From positions 1,240,001 through 1,304,000 of the forward strand of contig NZ_AP027736.1 of NCBI RefSeq assembly GCF_030296675.1: 64,000 bases of DNA, read 5' to 3'. The DNA is from Demequina sediminis. GTDB taxonomy: Bacteria; Actinomycetota; Actinomycetes; Actinomycetales; Demequinaceae. Of this stretch, positions 61,904 to 64,000 are shown piece after piece. The notes beneath the pieces were generated by a model. The model did not search any database. It was not told the origin of the DNA and worked only from the letters and a program-made list of their open reading frames with translations. Positions within the stretch are counted from its first letter, which is position 1, and every line of letters starts with the position of its first letter. The position numbers were made by a program, and so were the translations under genes.

Positions 61904-61908
61904 CCGCT
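61878..61908 (-). terminator. hairpin at the end of the HtaA gene
   Basis: AGCGGGTC (61878-61885) pairs perfectly with GACCCGCT (61901-61908) around a 15-base loop; it overlaps the stop codon of the HtaA gene and may terminate it. There is no T tract. Confidence 0.4.
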
Positions 61909-64000
61909 ACGCGCGCCGGCGCCCCACCACGTAGCCTCCGCCAGCGGCGGCGAGCACCGCGGCGGCCGCCACGGCCCACCACACCGCGGCTGGGGTGGTC
62001 GACGTCGGCTCGGCGGCCGCGTCAATGACCGTGTCGCTCGTCGCGAGCGGCTCGGCGGATGGCGATGACACCGGCTCCGGCGCGACCTCGGCGCCCGCGA
62101 GCGCGAGGATGCAGCCGTCGTCGGAGGACACGGTCGCGCTGAGCGGTGCGAGCTCCTCACCCTCGCCATAGGTACCAAAGTCCGCGGAACCCGCGGCGGT
62201 CAGCACTACCGGCACCTCCTCGAGCGTCACCGTGGAACCCTCGCCCGTCACGGATCCGGCCGCGAGATCGAGCTCGCCCAGCCGTACCTGGGTCACCGAG
62301 ACCTCGGCACCCTCCTGAGTCGTAGTCACCAGGTCCGCGAGGACGTAGTCACCGTCCGCCGAGAACTCGAGCGTGGGGTTCGCGAGCGTCGTGTCGAGCA
62401 CTCCCCCGTGCCCCGTGAAGCGCACGGAGCCGCCGGCAGTCACGGTCCCGACCGCGAGCTCGGGGTCCACCGCGCCGCCGGTCACCGGCCACACGAACGT
62501 GTAGCCCAGATCCTCCACACCGCCGGCGACCTCCCACGTTCCATTCGCGATCGACGAGTCGATGTACGCGAGGAAGGAGTCCTTGAACGCCCACTCGATC
62601 TCACCGCCGGAGGCGAGACACATGCCCGGCTGCGCCGCACGCTCCGGGATGTCGAGAGCGATGCCGTAGCGCGCCCCCGAGGACGCGCCCACGAAGACGA
62701 GGTCGTGCGCGCCCGAGTACGAGGCGGGAATCGCCCCGGTCCAGGACACGGCGCCACGCGCGTCCGCCTCGAGCGTCGCGAGCACGACAGGATCGGAGTA
62801 CAGCACCACGCTGACCTCCTCGCCCGACTCGAAGCCCTCGACGTCGAGGGTCACGAGCCCTCCGCGCTGAAGCAGCTCAAGCGTCGCGGCGTCGACAGCG
62901 AGCTCCTCGAACTCGCCCGCCTCGGGCGTTGCGTCCTCGGTCGCGGACGCCGACCCGGCCGTCGCCACCTGCGCCGAGGCGGTGGGCCGCTCGGCCGCGG
63001 TGGCCGCGGCACCGAAGGTCACCGTCACGGCATCCATCACGGCGCCCGCCGGGTAGAAGCCGCTGCCGTTGTAGGAGAAGACCCTCGCGCCCGCGGAGGT
63101 CAGCGTCGCGGGGGCGCCGCTGATGGTCACCGCGCCGCCTCGCGTGCTGCGCGTTCCCGCGGCCACGTCGACGGTCGCGATCGCCGTCGACGTGCCGTTG
63201 ACGGTCATCACGAGCGAGGCGCGGCCGGCGCCCTCAAGCGTCACGCGCGGGTTGGCCATCGTGACGTCGAGGATCCCGCCGTGGCCGACGAACCGGACCG
63301 CCCCGTCGTAGCGCGCGGTGCCCGTGCCCGAGACCGGGTTCGCGTTGCCGCCGTCCTGAAGGAAGACGAACCGGCCGTCGCTGTACGCCGCTCCGGACGA
63401 CACGGTAATGCTGCCGCGGGCGATGGGTCCCGTCACGTAGGACCGGAACGCCTGCTTGACGCCCCACTCCAGGCGACCCACCGCGAGATCCGTGGAGCCG
63501 TGGGCGGGCGCGCTGGGAGTGGGCTTCGGAGCGGGCTGGGACGGCGTGCCGCCACCCGTCCCGCCCCCGTCGCCTCCGGAGCCACCATCACCTCCACCAT
63601 CGCCGCCCGACCCACCGTCGCCGCCGCCGTCGCCTCCGGACCCACCGTCGCCGTCGACGACGGCCGCGGTGAAGGTCACGGGCGCGAGCACCGTTCCCGC
63701 CGCATAGAAGCCGCTGCCCTGGTACGCGAACACCGCGGTGCCATCGACCGTGAGCGTCGCCGGCACTCCGGCCCAGGTCACGGTGTCGGCGTCCTGCGTG
63801 CGTGCGGCGGCCGCCAGGTCCAGGCGCGCCATCACGAGTCGCTCGCCGTCCACCTCGACGGACAGGTACCCGGTCGAGCCGTCGATCACCTCGACACGCG
63901 GCGCGTCGAACGTCGCATCGAGCTCCCCCGCGTGCCCCGTGAAGCGCACCGCACCGCCGTAGCTGGCGGTGCCGGTGAGGTCCTCTCCCAGCGCCGATGC
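61907..64000 (-). CDS. htaA: cell-wall HtaA-domain heme protein (5' partial)
   Basis: The frame is open at the right edge, so the N-terminus and signal peptide are outside; 697 codons are visible. There are HtaA domains at about residues 10-110 (partial), 165-330 and 460-610. Each repeats a pattern such as LEWGVKQAFRSYVTGPIARG, AVRFVGHGGILDVTMANPRV and FSYNGSGFYPAG, with the Tyr/His positions used for heme in corynebacterial HtaA. A Gly/Asp/Ser linker (about 115-145) and a Pro-rich stretch separate domains 1 and 2. The end is an Ala-rich membrane helix and RRR tail, anchoring it in the membrane. It should pick up heme or hemoglobin heme outside and pass it to HmuT. It converges with hmuV. Confidence 0.9.
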   Translation of the reverse strand, partial: ASALGEDLTGTASYGGAVRFTGHAGELDATFDAPRVEVIDGSTGYLSVEVDGERLVMARLDLAAAARTQDADTVTWAGVPATLTVDGTAVFAYQGSGFYAAGTVLAPVTFTAAVVDGDGGSGGDGGGDGGSGGDGGGDGGSGGDGGGTGGGTPSQPAPKPTPSAPAHGSTDLAVGRLEWGVKQAFRSYVTGPIARGSITVSSGAAYSDGRFVFLQDGGNANPVSGTGTARYDGAVRFVGHGGILDVTMANPRVTLEGAGRASLVMTVNGTSTAIATVDVAAGTRSTRGGAVTISGAPATLTSAGARVFSYNGSGFYPAGAVMDAVTVTFGAAATAAERPTASAQVATAGSASATEDATPEAGEFEELAVDAATLELLQRGGLVTLDVEGFESGEEVSVVLYSDPVVLATLEADARGAVSWTGAIPASYSGAHDLVFVGASSGARYGIALDIPERAAQPGMCLASGGEIEWAFKDSFLAYIDSSIANGTWEVAGGVEDLGYTFVWPVTGGAVDPELAVGTVTAGGSVRFTGHGGVLDTTLANPTLEFSADGDYVLADLVTTTQEGAEVSVTQVRLGELDLAAGSVTGEGSTVTLEEVPVVLTAAGSADFGTYGEGEELAPLSATVSSDDGCILALAGAEVAPEPVSSPSAEPLATSDTVIDAAAEPTSTTPAAVWWAVAAAAVLAAAGGGYVVGRRRA
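63560..63660 (-). repeat. Gly-Gly-Asp/Ser linker repeats in the HtaA gene
   Basis: The coding strand encodes repeated GGDGGSGG units (roughly GGSGGDGGGDGG three times), built from GGC/GGT/GAC codons. A flexible linker between HtaA domains, likely variable in length between strains. Confidence 0.65.

Larger units (their letters stand above)
61604..61906. other. 303-base repeat-rich spacer between convergent hmuV and htaA genes
   Basis: No gene is supported. It contains three tandem 14-base repeats, an inverted pair of about 26 bases, a direct pair of about 27 bases and a hairpin at the htaA end (listed separately). It looks like an intergenic repeat element or degenerate terminator region rather than coding sequence. 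Confidence 0.55.

Noticed and set aside
1-64000. tRNA, rRNA, CRISPR array, integrase or transposase
   Set aside because: No cloverleaf, regular spacer-repeat array or recognisable recombinase motif was seen, including at the island edges.

Overview
The window is about 70% G+C by eye, with GTG and TTG starts, many 1-8 base gene overlaps, and several genes whose -10 box (TANNNT) sits 5-7 bases before the start codon. HtaA-domain heme proteins, a DUF2510 protein, a WXG100-like operon and leaderless promoters point to a high-GC actinomycete, probably of the Micrococcales. The genus is not resolved. No rRNA, tRNA, CRISPR array, integrase or transposase was recognised.

Layout. (a) 1-8.3 kb: the tail of a BRCT protein, an EcsC-like protein with calcium-type loops, a broken PIN toxin with its HTH antitoxin, a large RecB-like nuclease/DEAG helicase, and a DUF2130 protein. 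(b) 8.35-27.3 kb: a defence island. It opens with a 15-bp perfect hairpin and an 18-bp palindrome, followed by one tightly overlapping type I restriction-modification operon: HTH/pseudo-methylase, hsdM, hsdS, a cytosolic-type 5'-nucleotidase, a 31-codon micro-ORF and hsdR. Next is an overlapping pair made of a RapA/DrmD-like SNF2 ATPase and a HelD-like SF1 ATPase. An Mrr endonuclease, a membrane-anchored HNH nuclease and a NERD-UvrD nuclease-helicase face it on the other strand. (c) 27.8-31 kb: a DUF2510/DUF4177 protein and a WXG100-like four-gene operon. (d) 31-39.5 kb: housekeeping genes (MDR oxidoreductase, MscS channel, Rho-N protein, FitAB-like toxin-antitoxin, UvrD helicase, thymidine kinase). 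(e) 38.4-45.7 kb: a LysR-controlled oligopeptide ABC transporter operon that ends with a C39-like peptidase. (f) 45.7-52.4 kb: DUF1684, LysR/MalY aminotransferase, a DHA2 exporter, VapBC, an RraB-like protein, a Cys-rich mini-protein behind a CsoR/CstR-like palindrome, and a TM2 protein. (g) 52.2-57.9 kb: a SbnA-like / FAD-NAD(P) / SbnH-like trio and an arginine deiminase. (h) 58-64 kb: heme oxygenase, the HmuTUV heme transporter and a cell-wall HtaA protein, together a heme-iron acquisition locus.

Two window-wide patterns stand out. First, the 10-mer GGACGATGCC (either strand) occurs 14 times by my reading, mostly inside genes but also as hairpins between convergent genes. It is absent from about 7.1 to 28.8 kb, which coincides with the defence island. 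Second, ten genes are each broken by the loss of a single base, seven of them in G or C runs of four or more, and none of the ten lies inside the restriction island. This is either homopolymer assembly error or a real mutational pattern, and it should be settled before calling these genes dead.

The most interesting candidate system is the island itself. It contains a catalytically empty methylase-like protein with an HTH ahead of hsdM, a nucleotidase and micro-ORF coupled into hsdR expression, and a two-gene SNF2/HelD module. The known relatives of both members of that module act on RNA polymerase.
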